Assembly (NCBI RefSeq): GCF_000725495.1
Contig: NZ_JNZD01000015.1
Span: forward strand, 1 to 64,000
Source: Streptomyces aureus
GTDB taxonomy: Bacteria; Actinomycetota; Actinomycetes; Streptomycetales; Streptomycetaceae
Direction of reading: 5' to 3'
Length of the DNA stretch: 64,000 nt
The translations under genes were made by a program, and so were the position numbers. Positions within the stretch are counted from its first letter, which is position 1; every line of letters starts with the position of its first letter. Of this stretch, positions 52,555 to 62,719 are shown piece by piece. Below the pieces are notes generated by a model. The model did not search any database. It was given only the letters and a program-made list of their open reading frames with translations, and was not told the DNA's origin.

Positions 52555-53283
52555 GTGCCTGTGTCAGTCGCAAGATCGTTCCGGATCCTCGTCGCGCTGA
52601 TGGCGGTCTGCCTGTTCCTCCCCCTGGCCGCCCACCCGGCGCACGCGGCATCGTGGGGTTCCCCGCAAACGGTGAACTCCTGGAACACGATCAACCAGCG
52701 GTGGACCGCCAACAACGAGTTGGAGACCTACACGCCCAGCTGTGTGTGGTACGAAGGCAGCACTCTCGTGATCAAGACGTACAAGGGGAGTGACGGCAAG
52801 TACTACTCGGGCCGGGTGGAGTCCAAGGCCCTCTACGGCTACGGCACCTACAGCTTCACGGCGAGCATGCCGAACGGCCGGGGACTGCTCCCCGCCGTGT
52901 GGGCGGCCTACCTGAACCCCTGGCTGCCCGAGTTCGACGCCGCGGAGATCGTGGGCCAGAACCCGAACACCGTCTACCAGACGTTCCATGACCCGAACAA
53001 CGCGCAGACGCAGTTCTCGAAGGCCAACTCCGCCGGTTGGACCAACGCGTTCCACACGTACTCCTTCTCGTGGTGGCCCGACCACATCGACTTCGCCGTG
53101 GACGGCACCATCACGGGTACGAAGTGGTACACCACCGCACCGGGTGTGGGCATGCACTTCATCGTGAACACCGCCGTGGGCGGCGACTGGCCCGGCAACC
53201 CGGACGCCTCGACGTGGGCGACGGCGGACGGTGCCCGTTACCTGAAGGTCTCGGCGATCACGTACACGCCGTACTACCCGTAG
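52555..53283 (+). CDS. secreted glycoside hydrolase family 16 beta-glucanase
   Basis: 242 residues from a GTG at 52555 (AAAGGAG upstream). The signal peptide (VPVSVARSFRILVALMAVCL, cleavage near AHA) leads into a single GH16 domain. The catalytic E-x-D-x-x-E motif is LPEFDAAEIVG. Other conserved points are GRVESKALYGYGTYSFTAS, GLLPAVWAAYL and HTYSFSWWPDHIDFAVDG. No carbohydrate-binding module is present. It should hydrolyse beta-1,3 or mixed beta-glucans outside the cell, giving oligosaccharides for the transporter encoded downstream. Confidence 0.93.
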   Translation: MPVSVARSFRILVALMAVCLFLPLAAHPAHAASWGSPQTVNSWNTINQRWTANNELETYTPSCVWYEGSTLVIKTYKGSDGKYYSGRVESKALYGYGTYSFTASMPNGRGLLPAVWAAYLNPWLPEFDAAEIVGQNPNTVYQTFHDPNNAQTQFSKANSAGWTNAFHTYSFSWWPDHIDFAVDGTITGTKWYTTAPGVGMHFIVNTAVGGDWPGNPDASTWATADGARYLKVSAITYTPYYP

Positions 53284-53297
53284 TCCGGGTGACGGTC

Positions 53298-53324
53298 GGC
53301 GGCGGCAGCATCTGGGCCGCCGCC
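53298..53324 (+). terminator. terminator hairpin after GH16
   Basis: GGCGGCGGC (53298-53306) pairs with GCCGCCGCC (53316-53324) around a 9-base loop, 14 bases after the stop. Confidence 0.6.
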
Positions 53325-53346
53325 GGCTGTCGCGTTGAGACCTGCC

Positions 53347-53388
53347 ACCCGGGCCGCCGGCTTCCGAGAGGAAGGCGGCGGCCCGGGT
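53347..53388 (+). terminator. second hairpin after GH16
   Basis: ACCCGGGCCGCC (53347-53358) pairs with 53377-53388. It follows the first hairpin and lies before the regulator gene, so readthrough into it is probably limited. Confidence 0.6.
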
Positions 53389-53434
53389 CGTCTCCTGGGA
53401 GTTTGTGGCCTCGAAGGGCTGGATGAGTGGAGAA

Positions 53435-53448
53435 TGGGAGGGCTTCCA
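53435..53448. promoter_or_regulatory. degenerate CebR-type box upstream of the regulator gene
   Basis: TGGGAGGGCTTCCA, two mismatches from the box consensus, 27 bases before the regulator ATG. It fits weak autoregulation but is less certain than the others. Confidence 0.45.
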
Positions 53449-53475
53449 AGATTCTTTCGAAAGGACCTGGGCCTC

Positions 53476-54489
53476 ATGGGTAACGCTCTGCCGCCGCGAC
53501 GGTTGACGCTCGACCAGGTGGCCGAGCGGGCCGGGGTCTCTCGATCCGTCGCCTCCAGGGTGCTGAACAACGCCCCCCACGTCAGTCGGGCCAAGCGAGA
53601 CGCCGTCGAACGGGCCGTGCGCGACCTGGGATTCGTCGCCAACTCCAAGGCACGGGCCCTGGCGACCAGCCAGTCCGGGGTGGCCGCGCTCGTCATCTCA
53701 CGCCAGGACCCTTCGATCCTGGCCGATCCGTTCTACGCCCAGGTCATCGTGGGGATATCGGCCGCTTTGGAGGAGGGGGACCTGCACCTGATGCTGTGCC
53801 TCGCCGAGTCCGAGCGGGGGCGGGCCAGGGTGGAGAAGCTGCTGCGGTCCGGAGCCGTGGACGGGGTGATGATGATGGCATTGCACGCCGACGATCCACT
53901 GATCAAGGTCGCCGACAAGGCGTCGACTCCCGTGGTCTTCGGCGGACGGCCCGGCGGTACGCCGCCACAGTGGTACGTCGACATCGACAACGTGGCCGGC
54001 GCCCGCGCGGCGACCGAACATCTGCTGTCGAGGGGGCGACGCAACGTCGTCACGATCACCGGCCCCTTGGACACCGAGGTGGGGCAGGCCCGGCACCGGG
54101 GTTACCGGGAGGCGCTGCTGTTGGCCGGACTCAAGGCCAGGGCCTCCGAGACCGGCGACTTCACGGAGGCGAGCGGCGCGGCCGCCATGAGCCGCCTGCT
54201 GGAGCATCAGCCCGATCTGGACGGCGTGTTCGCGGCGAACGACAACATGGCGGCCGGGGCGCTGAAGGTTCTGCGCGGCGCCGGCCGATCGGTGCCCGAG
54301 GACGTGTCCGTGGTGGGGTTCGACGATCTGGCCGTCGCGCAGAACGCCCAGCCCGCCCTGACCACGGTTCATCAGCCCATACGGGACTTGGGGACGGAGA
54401 TGGCCCGCATGCTGGTCGCTCTGATCGGCGGCAAGAATCCCAGCCCGATCCTGCTGCCCTCGCACCTGGTGGTGCGATCCAGCACCTGA
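53476..54489 (+). CDS. LacI-family regulator, CebR-like
   Basis: 337 residues. The HTH is LTLDQVAERAGVSRSVASRV with the hinge LNNAPHVSRAKRDAVERAV. The ligand-binding domain (residues ~60-335) has VAALVISRQDPSILADPFYA, GVFAANDNMAAGALKVLRGA and VSVVGFDDLAVAQNAQPALT. The boxes TGGGAGCGCTCCCA upstream of the surrounding glucan genes are the known CebR target, so it probably represses them and is released by cellobiose-like sugar. It converges with the transporter operon rather than being divergent, unlike the classical cebR arrangement. Confidence 0.9.
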   Translation: MGNALPPRRLTLDQVAERAGVSRSVASRVLNNAPHVSRAKRDAVERAVRDLGFVANSKARALATSQSGVAALVISRQDPSILADPFYAQVIVGISAALEEGDLHLMLCLAESERGRARVEKLLRSGAVDGVMMMALHADDPLIKVADKASTPVVFGGRPGGTPPQWYVDIDNVAGARAATEHLLSRGRRNVVTITGPLDTEVGQARHRGYREALLLAGLKARASETGDFTEASGAAAMSRLLEHQPDLDGVFAANDNMAAGALKVLRGAGRSVPEDVSVVGFDDLAVAQNAQPALTTVHQPIRDLGTEMARMLVALIGGKNPSPILLPSHLVVRSST

Positions 54490-54684
54490 CGAGCGCCCTC
54501 GTGAAGAGCAACGCCCTCGTGAACAGTGCTGCCCTGGGAACAGCGCTGCCCTCGTGTCCGCGGCACGCGGCAGGCAGCCGCCGATCGCATCGGCACGGTC
54601 TCGGCGCGGACGCCGCACCGGCGCGACCTCGGCGGGGAGGAGGCCGGGGGCCGCCTGCCGCGAGCAACGGACACGAGGACGCTC
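54490..54684. other. intergenic stretch between convergent genes
   Basis: Holds a pair of imperfect repeats (GCCCTCGTGAA) near 54497-54520 and no gene. Probably a terminator zone for both genes. Confidence 0.35.
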
Positions 54685-54756
54685 TGACGCCTCAGCCTTT
54701 GACGCCTCAGCCGTCTGGTGCCTCAGCTTTGACGGCTAAGCTTTGACGCCTCAGCC
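54685..54756. repeat. short direct repeats in the convergent region
   Basis: TGACGCCTCAGCC occurs at 54685-54697, 54700-54712 and 54744-54756, with a partial copy (TGCCTCAGC) near 54719-54727. The last copy overlaps the stop codon of the permease gene. Origin unknown; perhaps slippage products. Confidence 0.75.
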
Positions 54757-55662
54757 CTTGACGGCTCCGTGCATGATGCCTCCGACGATCTGACGCCCGA
54801 GCAGACCGAAGACGACCAGCACCGGAAGGGTGCCCAGCAGGGTGCCGGCCATGATGACGGACTGGTCCTGGACATAGCCGCCGCCGAGCTGGCGAAGGGC
54901 GACCTGCACGGTGGGTTCCTGGGAGGACAGGGCGATGATGGGCCAGAAGAAGTCGTTCCAGGCGGTCATGAACGTGAGCAGTCCGAGGACGGCCATGGCC
55001 GGACGGGCGACGGGAATGACGATCGTCCAGAAGATGCGTGAGGTCGAGGCTCCGTCGACCCGGGCGGCCTCGATCAGTTCGTCGGGCAGGGACTGCGCGA
55101 TGTACTGGCGCATGAAGAACACGCCGAAGGCGGAGACGAGGCTGGGCAGGATGACGGCCTGAAGCTGATTCGCCCACTGCAGCTTGGCGATGACCATGAA
55201 GAGGGGGATGACCCCGAGCTGCGGCGGGATCATCATCGTGCCGACGGTGAAGGCCAGCAGTGCGTTGCGGCCGCGGAAACGCAGCTTGGCGAAGGCGAAG
55301 CCGGCCAGCGTCGAGCACAGCACGGTGCCCACCGTGATCGACGAGGACACGATCAGCGAGTTGAGCAGAGCCCTGCCGATGTCCGCCTGCTGCAAAGCCT
55401 GTTGGAAGTTGTGCAGGAGATTCGGGCCGGGCCACAGCACGGGAGGGACACGCGCGATGTCGGCGTTGGACCGGCTCGCCGCGACGAGCGTGTAGTACAG
55501 CGGGAACATCGACGTCAGCGTCGCCAGGACGAGGAACGCGTAGGTGAGACGGCCCGCGTGCATCGTGCGGCCTGCGCGCTTGCGGCGCCGGGTGGTCGGC
55601 CGGTTCACGGCCGGCGCCCCGTTCGCGGGAGCCCGTCGGGTGTCTGTGAGAGTGGTGGTCAC
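54751..55662 (-). CDS. sugar ABC transporter permease (MalG type)
   Basis: 303 residues from a GTG at 55662 that overlaps the previous permease stop (GTGA). Six membrane helices: YAFLVLATLTSMFPLYYTLV at the start, then TVGTVLCSTLAGFAFA, NALLAFTVGTMMIPPQLGV, LPSLVSAFGVFFMRQ, MAVLGLLTFMTAWNDFFWPI, GTLPVLVVFGLL. The coupling EAA loop is EAARVDGASTSRIFWTIVIP. It pairs with the MalF-type permease; the ATPase (MsiK in Streptomyces) is not in the window. Confidence 0.95.
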   Translation of the reverse strand: MTTTLTDTRRAPANGAPAVNRPTTRRRKRAGRTMHAGRLTYAFLVLATLTSMFPLYYTLVAASRSNADIARVPPVLWPGPNLLHNFQQALQQADIGRALLNSLIVSSSITVGTVLCSTLAGFAFAKLRFRGRNALLAFTVGTMMIPPQLGVIPLFMVIAKLQWANQLQAVILPSLVSAFGVFFMRQYIAQSLPDELIEAARVDGASTSRIFWTIVIPVARPAMAVLGLLTFMTAWNDFFWPIIALSSQEPTVQVALRQLGGGYVQDQSVIMAGTLLGTLPVLVVFGLLGRQIVGGIMHGAVKG

Positions 55663-56612
55663 CGGGCGGTCTCCTTGGCCGGACGGCGGCGCGTGAGCAG
55701 GGCGTTGAGCCCGACGAGCAGCAGGATGAGCAGGAACATCACCCAGGCGATCGCGGCGGCGCGCCCGAGGTGGAAGAAGGACCAGCCCTGCTCGTACATG
55801 TAGAGGCCGAGGGTCTGGTACTGATGGCTGATGCCCCCGGACGCGGAACCCTCGAAGAGCAGCGGTTCGCCGAAGAGCTGGGTGGCGCCGATGGTGGACA
55901 TGATGACGGCGAAGACGATCGTGGGACGCAGTCCGGGCAGCGTCACATGGAAGAACTGGCGCCAACGGGAGGCGCCGTCCATCTCGGCGGCTTCGTACAG
56001 GTCGGCGGGAATGGACTGCATGCCCGCCAGGAAGATGAGGGCGTTGTAGCCGGTCCAGCGCCAGATGACGATGCAGGACACGGCGGTCTGCGAGGTCCAT
56101 GTGCCGGTCTGCCAGTCGACCGGACCGATCCCCACGAGGGACAGCGCATAGTTGACGAGCCCGAAGTCGTGCCCGAAGAGTTGCGCGAAGACCAGGGTTG
56201 CCGCGGCGACCGAGGTGGCGTAGGGCAGCAGCATCACGGTGCGGAAGAGGGTCCGGCCACGGAGCTTGTAGTTGAGCAGGTGAGCCAGCCCCAGAGCGAG
56301 CATGAGCTGGGGAATCGTCGACAGCGCACCCAGCGTGAAGGTGTTGCGCAGGGCCGTCCAGAAGAACGGGTCGTCGAACACGGCGGTGTAATTGCTCCAG
56401 CCGCGCCAGAGTTTGTCACCGGGTGTCTGCAACTCGACCTTGTAGAACGAGATGTACGCGGTGTACAGCAGGGGGAAGAGGCCGAACGCGGCGAAGAGGG
56501 TGAAGAAGGGAGCGATGTAGCCGTACGGGGAGAGGGCGCGCAGAGCCCGGCGAGCGGGGGCCGGGGCCGGCGGTGACGGACGGGCGCCGGGCGCCGGTGC
56601 GACGAGAGTCAT
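55659..56612 (-). CDS. sugar ABC transporter permease (MalF type)
   Basis: 317 residues. Membrane helices include APFFTLFAAFGLFPLLYTAY and TLGALSTIPQLMLALGLAHL. The EAA loop is EAAEMDGASRWRQFFHVTLP. ATG at 56612 with AAGGA eight bases upstream. It starts 118 bases after the binding protein gene, same direction, and is translationally coupled to the next permease. Together they import the sugar captured by the binding protein. Confidence 0.95.
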   Translation of the reverse strand: MTLVAPAPGARPSPPAPAPARRALRALSPYGYIAPFFTLFAAFGLFPLLYTAYISFYKVELQTPGDKLWRGWSNYTAVFDDPFFWTALRNTFTLGALSTIPQLMLALGLAHLLNYKLRGRTLFRTVMLLPYATSVAAATLVFAQLFGHDFGLVNYALSLVGIGPVDWQTGTWTSQTAVSCIVIWRWTGYNALIFLAGMQSIPADLYEAAEMDGASRWRQFFHVTLPGLRPTIVFAVIMSTIGATQLFGEPLLFEGSASGGISHQYQTLGLYMYEQGWSFFHLGRAAAIAWVMFLLILLLVGLNALLTRRRPAKETAR

Positions 56613-56730
56613 GGGGGTGGTCCTTCGGACGGGGGTGCGGGAGGCGAGCACTCTTGGGCGGCTCACCCGCGGGAGTGCGGAGCCGGGGCCGGAGCAACAC
56701 GGGGGCGTGCGTCGGGCGTCGGGTCGCGGG

Positions 56731-58029
56731 TCAGCCGATGGCGTTCTGGACGCCCTTCCTCGCGTTGCCCCACGCGGCGCTGGAACTCGTCCCCTTGCGC
56801 TCCACTTCGAACAGGGCCTTGGCGATCTGCTCCTGCACATCCTGGTCGTTCACGCCGAGGATCTGGACGGGTGCCTGTTCCGCGGCGGTGCCGAAGAGCC
56901 GGCCGATCGGCGCGTTCGAGAAGTACGGGTCCTTGGTGTCCGCCACCTTCTCGATGGCGGGGATGCTGGAAGGGAAGTTGCCGACCTTCTGGAACAGCTT
57001 GGTCTGCTGTTCCGGGGCGGTCAGCCACTTGATCAGCTCGTAGGCTTCCTTCTTGTGCGGGCTCATCCTGGGAATGGAGAGGTAGGAGCCGCCCCAGTTG
57101 CCGGCCCGGCCGGGCAGCTTGGCGACGTCCCACTTTCCGGCACCGCTCTTGCCCGCCTGGCCCTTGATGTAGCCCAGCATCCACGCCGGGCAGGGCAGGG
57201 TGGCGAAGGATCCGGCCGCGAACGCCTGGTTCCAGGAGGGTGACCACTGGTCGAGCGAGCCGCTCAGACCCGCATGCGCGGCCTCGACGGACAGATCCCA
57301 GGCTTGCCTGACGGTGGGGCTGGTCTCCCAGATCAGCTTCCCTGAGGGGTCGTAGTAGCGCTCCTTGGACTGGCCGGCGACATTGGTGTAGATGCTGCGC
57401 ACGCTGTCGATCCAGGCGCTTTTGCCGGGGGCGTTCTTCTTGTACTGCCGGCCGAGGTCGATGTACCCCTGCCAGGTGGCCCAGCGCTTGGCGAGTTCGT
57501 CCCGGTCGGTGGGCAGACCGGCCTTCTTGAGGAGGTCGGTGCGGTAACACATCGCTTCGGGGCCGTTGTCGGTGCCCAGACCGACCACCGCGCCGTTCTT
57601 GGCGGTGGCCGCTCCCCACTTGGAGGCGGTGAAGTTCTTCTTGAGCTTGGCCGCTCCGTACGCGTCGAGGTCCTCGAACTTGTCGCTCTGCAGCTGGGCG
57701 ACGGAGGTGATGCGGCCGATCTCCACGCCCTGGATGTCGGCGAGTCCGCCGCCACCCGCGAGGCGGGTCTGCAAGGACTTCCAGTAGTTCTGTTCCTGCT
57801 CGGTGTCGGTCTGCTTGATGGTGATGTTCGGGTGGAGCTTCTCGTACTCCTTGTAGAGTCCGGCCTCCTTGAACCCGAAGGTGCCGAACAGGTCGATGCT
57901 CAGCGTGACTTCGCCGTTGCTCTGGCCGGTTCCGGTCGATCCCGACCCGCAGGCGGCGAGCAGGACCGAGGCGAGGGTGACGGCACCCAGCCGGACGAGA
58001 TTGCTTCTCGCGGCTCGTGCGATGTGCAT
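56731..58029 (-). CDS. sugar ABC transporter substrate-binding lipoprotein (CebE-like)
   Basis: 432 residues. ATG at 58029 with GGGAGG six bases upstream. The signal peptide ends in the lipobox LLAAC (residues ~22-26), so it is anchored outside the membrane. The fold is a cluster B/D binding protein (SIDLFGTFGFKEAGLYKEYE, DTEQEQNYWKSLQTRLAGGG, GPEAMCYRTDLLKKAGLPTD). A CebR-type box lies 33 bases upstream. Ligand probably cellobiose, cellotriose or another gluco-oligosaccharide, by context. Confidence 0.93.
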   Translation of the reverse strand: MHIARAARSNLVRLGAVTLASVLLAACGSGSTGTGQSNGEVTLSIDLFGTFGFKEAGLYKEYEKLHPNITIKQTDTEQEQNYWKSLQTRLAGGGGLADIQGVEIGRITSVAQLQSDKFEDLDAYGAAKLKKNFTASKWGAATAKNGAVVGLGTDNGPEAMCYRTDLLKKAGLPTDRDELAKRWATWQGYIDLGRQYKKNAPGKSAWIDSVRSIYTNVAGQSKERYYDPSGKLIWETSPTVRQAWDLSVEAAHAGLSGSLDQWSPSWNQAFAAGSFATLPCPAWMLGYIKGQAGKSGAGKWDVAKLPGRAGNWGGSYLSIPRMSPHKKEAYELIKWLTAPEQQTKLFQKVGNFPSSIPAIEKVADTKDPYFSNAPIGRLFGTAAEQAPVQILGVNDQDVQEQIAKALFEVERKGTSSSAAWGNARKGVQNAIG

Positions 58030-58061
58030 GGGAAGCCTCCCAGGGCTTTCTCGTGGATGTT

Positions 58062-58075
58062 TGGAAGCGCTCCCA
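58062..58075. promoter_or_regulatory. CebR-type box upstream of the binding protein gene
   Basis: TGGAAGCGCTCCCA, one base off the perfect palindrome, 33 bases before the ATG. Between the binding protein and the GH1 gene, so the transporter has its own operator. Confidence 0.8.
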
Positions 58076-58163
58076 GTTGACGGCGGGAGGCTGCCGTTCC
58101 CGCGATGCGGGCGCTGTGCGGTGACGCGAGGTGACGTGACGAGGAGATGGGCGTCGCGGGTGG

Positions 58164-59564
<1,401 letters not shown>

Positions 59565-59646
59565 GGGTGTCTCCGTCAGTGGCAAGGTACGACCGGATAC
59601 GCGGGCTCCGGCCCGTCAGGCGGATTCCTGCTCGGCGGCTCAAACT

Positions 59647-59662
59647 TGGGAGCGCTCCCAAG
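59647..59662. promoter_or_regulatory. perfect CebR-type box upstream of the GH1 gene
   Basis: TTGGGAGCGCTCCCAA, a perfect 16-base palindrome containing TGGGAGCGCTCCCA, 83 bases before the GH1 ATG. Confidence 0.9.
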
Positions 59663-59855
59663 AAGATGGGCCGCTATGAAGAACCTGTCAAGGGGTGCGC
59701 GGGATGGGTGACGGGACGCCGAAGTCCCGGAAATCCGCCGGTCGCAGGCGTTCTGTAGGGCCTGAACTGCGCTTCTGTCGGCAGGAGCGTCGTCGGCGAA
59801 CCCCGCTCGGGAGGCGGGATGTTCTTGTCGTTCAAGCGTGTATTCACGTCACAAC

Positions 59856-59869
59856 TGGCAGCGCTTCCA
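59856..59869. promoter_or_regulatory. CebR-type box in the GH1/GH6 intergenic region
   Basis: TGGCAGCGCTTCCA inside CTGGCAGCGCTTCCAG. It lies between the GH1 and GH6 promoters, away from either start codon; may be a distal operator or mark a lost gene. Confidence 0.7.
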
Positions 59870-60242
59870 GTTCTTGGACACAGGCATCGAAGACGGCTCG
59901 CCAGCCCACGCGTAGCCGGTCATGACGGCCGATGAAGCTTCCTTCGGAAGGCGGGAATTGAGGCCAGGAACTCGCCAACGCCGGATTCATTGCATGAAGA
60001 GCCCGAGGCGCTCCGGTCGGCTCGTGGGCGTTGGGCGGACACAGGCAGAGAGCCGGACATCCAGGGAGAAGTGGCTCGGGAAGTGTGGTGCGCGATGTAC
60101 TCCGGGCAGCCTTCCGTGTCGTGAACCGAGCCCCGGTCCGCGTCCGCGCCGTCCGCTGATCCGTACCAACAGCGTTCAATTCTCGAACAGTTGGCGTCGA
60201 TCTGCTTGACATGCTGTCACCCCCCTGGCCATCCTGCACATC

Positions 60243-60256
60243 AGGAAGCGCTCCCA
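60243..60256. promoter_or_regulatory. CebR-type box upstream of the GH6 gene
   Basis: AGGAAGCGCTCCCA, two bases off the consensus, about 180 bases before the GH6 ATG. Confidence 0.75.
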
Positions 60257-60437
60257 AAACAGGTCGGCCCACCGACGCCGACCTCGGGCCCCGTCACCCC
60301 CACCTGGAAGACGCCCGCACGGGACCACCTCCAGCTCCATGGCCACCGTGGACGGCACGCCCCTCTTCACCGTCCCGCGTCATCGCCCGCGTCCTGCCCG
60401 GACCGCAGGATCCCCCCGACAAGGGAGAAGCACCTTC

Positions 60438-61724
60438 ATGAGCCGTGTCAAACCCATACGCCGACTGGCCGTACTGGCCTGTGCCGCCGTCGCGGTGGCC
60501 GGCCTGACCCCACAGGCCACGGCCACTCCGCGCCCCGTGAACGGCCATCAACTGGCCCACAGCACACGCTTCTACGTGGACCCGAACAGCAAGGCGGCCC
60601 GACAGGCGGTCGCCGATCTCCGCGCCGGCCACCTCGCCGACGCGCGGAACATGGCCAAGCTGGCCTCGTGGCCCGAGTCCTTCTGGCTCACCGAAGGAAC
60701 CCCGCGGCAGGTGCGCACGAAGGTCCGGGGCATCATGCGCGCCGCGAAGGCGACCCACACGGTCCCGGTCCTCGTTCTGTACAACGTCCCGGGCCGGGAC
60801 TGCAGCAACTATTCCAGCGGGGGAGCGGCCAGTGCCGCGGCCTACGACGCCTGGGTGCGGGCGGTGGCCGGCGGGATCGGCGACGGCAAGGCGCTCACCA
60901 TCGTCGAACCCGACGGACTCGCGCTGCTGCCCCGGGACTGCGGCAACGGCGCCGATCCCGACGGAGCGCGTACCGCCGAACGCCTGAGCAGTATCAAATC
61001 GGCGATCAAGACGCTCGAACGCCGGCCGTCCACCTCCGTCTACGTCGACGGGGGCACGAGTAACTGGCAGTCCCCGGGCGTCATCACACAGCGCCTGCTC
61101 GCGGCGGGTGCGGACAGCGCGCAGGGCGTCGCCCTCAACGTGTCCAACTATCAGCCCACCGACCAGCTCAACCAGTACGCGACATGGGTGTCCAAGTGCA
61201 TCCACTACGCAACCCACGGCGGCACCGGCACCGCGGAGAGCCGTGCGACCGACTGCGCCGGCCAGTACTACTCGGCGTCGGCACCCAACGACGGCAAGCC
61301 CGGAAACTCGGTCACCTTCGAAGATCCCAGCACCTGGCACTGGTCCGACGCCTGGTACGACAGCCACGTCGGAACCGTCCCCGCCGACCAACTCACCCAC
61401 TACGTCCTCGACACCAGCCGCAACGGCCTGGGGGCCTGGACCGCACCCGACAAGTACACGGACGACGAACACTGGTGCAACGCGCCGGGCCGCGGAGTCG
61501 GTGTCCGTCCCACCGCCGACACCGGCCGACCGCTCGCGGACGCCTATCTCTACGTGAAGATCATCGGAGAGTCCGACGGAACGTGCCACCGCGGAACCCC
61601 TGGACCGGGCGACCCCGAGTACGGAGGGGTCGAGGACCCGCCGGCCGGTGCCTGGTGGCCCGACTTCGCCCACACCCTGGCACGCAACGCACGCCCCTCG
61701 CTGGAGTGGAACCTCGCCCACTGA
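60438..61724 (+). CDS. secreted GH6 cellulase (endoglucanase/cellobiohydrolase)
   Basis: 428 residues from the ATG at 60438 (GGGAGAAG upstream). Signal peptide MSRVKPIRRLAVLACAAVAV, cleavage near ATA. GH6 features: VLVLYNVPGRDCSNYSSGGA with the catalytic Asp, the IVEPDGLAL motif with the second Asp, NVSNYQPTDQLNQYATWVSK, and a C-terminal WWPDFAHTLARNARPSLEWN. No carbohydrate-binding module or linker is present, unlike many cellulases. It cuts beta-1,4-glucan outside the cell. Confidence 0.95.
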   Translation: MSRVKPIRRLAVLACAAVAVAGLTPQATATPRPVNGHQLAHSTRFYVDPNSKAARQAVADLRAGHLADARNMAKLASWPESFWLTEGTPRQVRTKVRGIMRAAKATHTVPVLVLYNVPGRDCSNYSSGGAASAAAYDAWVRAVAGGIGDGKALTIVEPDGLALLPRDCGNGADPDGARTAERLSSIKSAIKTLERRPSTSVYVDGGTSNWQSPGVITQRLLAAGADSAQGVALNVSNYQPTDQLNQYATWVSKCIHYATHGGTGTAESRATDCAGQYYSASAPNDGKPGNSVTFEDPSTWHWSDAWYDSHVGTVPADQLTHYVLDTSRNGLGAWTAPDKYTDDEHWCNAPGRGVGVRPTADTGRPLADAYLYVKIIGESDGTCHRGTPGPGDPEYGGVEDPPAGAWWPDFAHTLARNARPSLEWNLAH

Positions 61725-61874
61725 GCGTCGCCCGAGCGAACAGCTACATGCGGAGCGGGCGGCGGCGTTCGCTGGCTGACGGCGGGACGAGACGGGGTCG
61801 GTGCGCACAGTCTCGTGGCGCCGGCCACGCTTCGGCTACGGGCACAAGTCGGGCCGTCAACGCTGGGACAGCGG

Positions 61875-62132
61875 TCAGGAGTCGGGCACCTCGGCCAGAC
61901 GGTCCAGGGGGCCTGAGCCCGTGCCCTCCTCGGCCTCCCAGCGCAAGAGGTCACCCGGTTGGCAGTCCAGCACTTCGCAGAGCGCGGCAAGCGTCGTGAA
62001 GCGCACTGCTTTGGCGCGCCCGTTCTTGAGTACGGCCAGGTTGGCGGGTGTGATCCCGATCCGGTCTGCGAGTTCGCCCACGGACATCTTGCGCCTGGCC
62101 AGCATCACGTCGATGTCGACGGCGATCGGCAT
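61875..62132 (-). CDS. HTH-type regulator (YozG-like)
   Basis: 85 residues, a single XRE HTH of the short YozG type: VDIDVMLARRKMSVGELADR, IGITPANLAVLKNGRAKAVR, FTTLAALCEVLDCQPGDLL. It starts at 62132 overlapping the DUF2975 stop (TGATG), so the pair is translationally coupled. Such proteins usually regulate the coupled DUF2975 membrane gene and themselves. Confidence 0.92.
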   Translation of the reverse strand: MPIAVDIDVMLARRKMSVGELADRIGITPANLAVLKNGRAKAVRFTTLAALCEVLDCQPGDLLRWEAEEGTGSGPLDRLAEVPDS

Positions 62133-62623
62133 CAGATGACCTCGTCCAGGTCCGCTCGCATCTGGGCCGCTTCGACGTCACGGTCGACGGCCTGGGCGAG
62201 CAGCGTCCGCAGAACGAGCACGATGAGCGCAACTCCCAGGATGGCCAAGCCGATTCCGGCCATGATGAGGGTCACTCCAGGATCGTCCCGCTGGCCGGGC
62301 GCGTTCAGGGCCGTGACCGCGAACCACACGAGCGCAGCCGCGACGATCGCGCCGATGATGACGTCCACGTACCGGAAGGCACCGTGGGAGAAGACGGTTC
62401 CGCGGCGCACCATCGTGACCAGTCGCCATACGCAGACCAGGGCGACCTGCGCCGCCCCGATGCCCAGGATCGTGACGACACGCAGTGGGGTCAGCGGGAG
62501 CGACCCGTCCTCGGGGTCATTCCCGCTGACCAACGCCCACAGCATCAACGCCTGAACGAACACGCTGCCGGTGAGCACCATCACGAGCACGGCGCGCAAC
62601 GCGCGCACTGTCAGCTTTCCCAT
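62132..62623 (-). CDS. DUF2975 family membrane protein
   Basis: 163 residues with four membrane helices: ALRAVLVMVLTGSVFVQALM, VVTILGIGAAQVALVCVW, YVDVIIGAIVAAALVWFAV, VTLIMAGIGLAILGVALIVL. It matches the DUF2975 family, normally encoded with a YozG-type HTH protein as here. Function unknown. Confidence 0.9.
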   Translation of the reverse strand: MGKLTVRALRAVLVMVLTGSVFVQALMLWALVSGNDPEDGSLPLTPLRVVTILGIGAAQVALVCVWRLVTMVRRGTVFSHGAFRYVDVIIGAIVAAALVWFAVTALNAPGQRDDPGVTLIMAGIGLAILGVALIVLVLRTLLAQAVDRDVEAAQMRADLDEVI

Positions 62624-62655
62624 GCCTCATCCTCCATCGATCTACGATGGAAATC

Positions 62656-62670
62656 TATCGAATATCGATA
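62656..62670. promoter_or_regulatory. palindrome upstream of the DUF2975-HTH operon
   Basis: TATCG-AATAT-CGATA, perfect 5-bp arms, 33 bases upstream of the DUF2975 ATG at 62623. It is AT-rich against the local GC bias and is probably the operator of the coupled HTH regulator. Confidence 0.55.
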
Positions 62671-62719
62671 CATGCGGCAATGCGGCGGGCGGGACGTGTT
62701 GGCACCCTCGAGTGAGGGC

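Larger units (their letters stand above)
59565..60437. other. long divergent regulatory region between GH1 and GH6 genes
   Basis: 870 bases with three CebR-type boxes and no convincing gene. Open frames here are short and Arg/Ser-rich. The length suggests separate promoters for each enzyme or a deleted gene. Confidence 0.5.
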
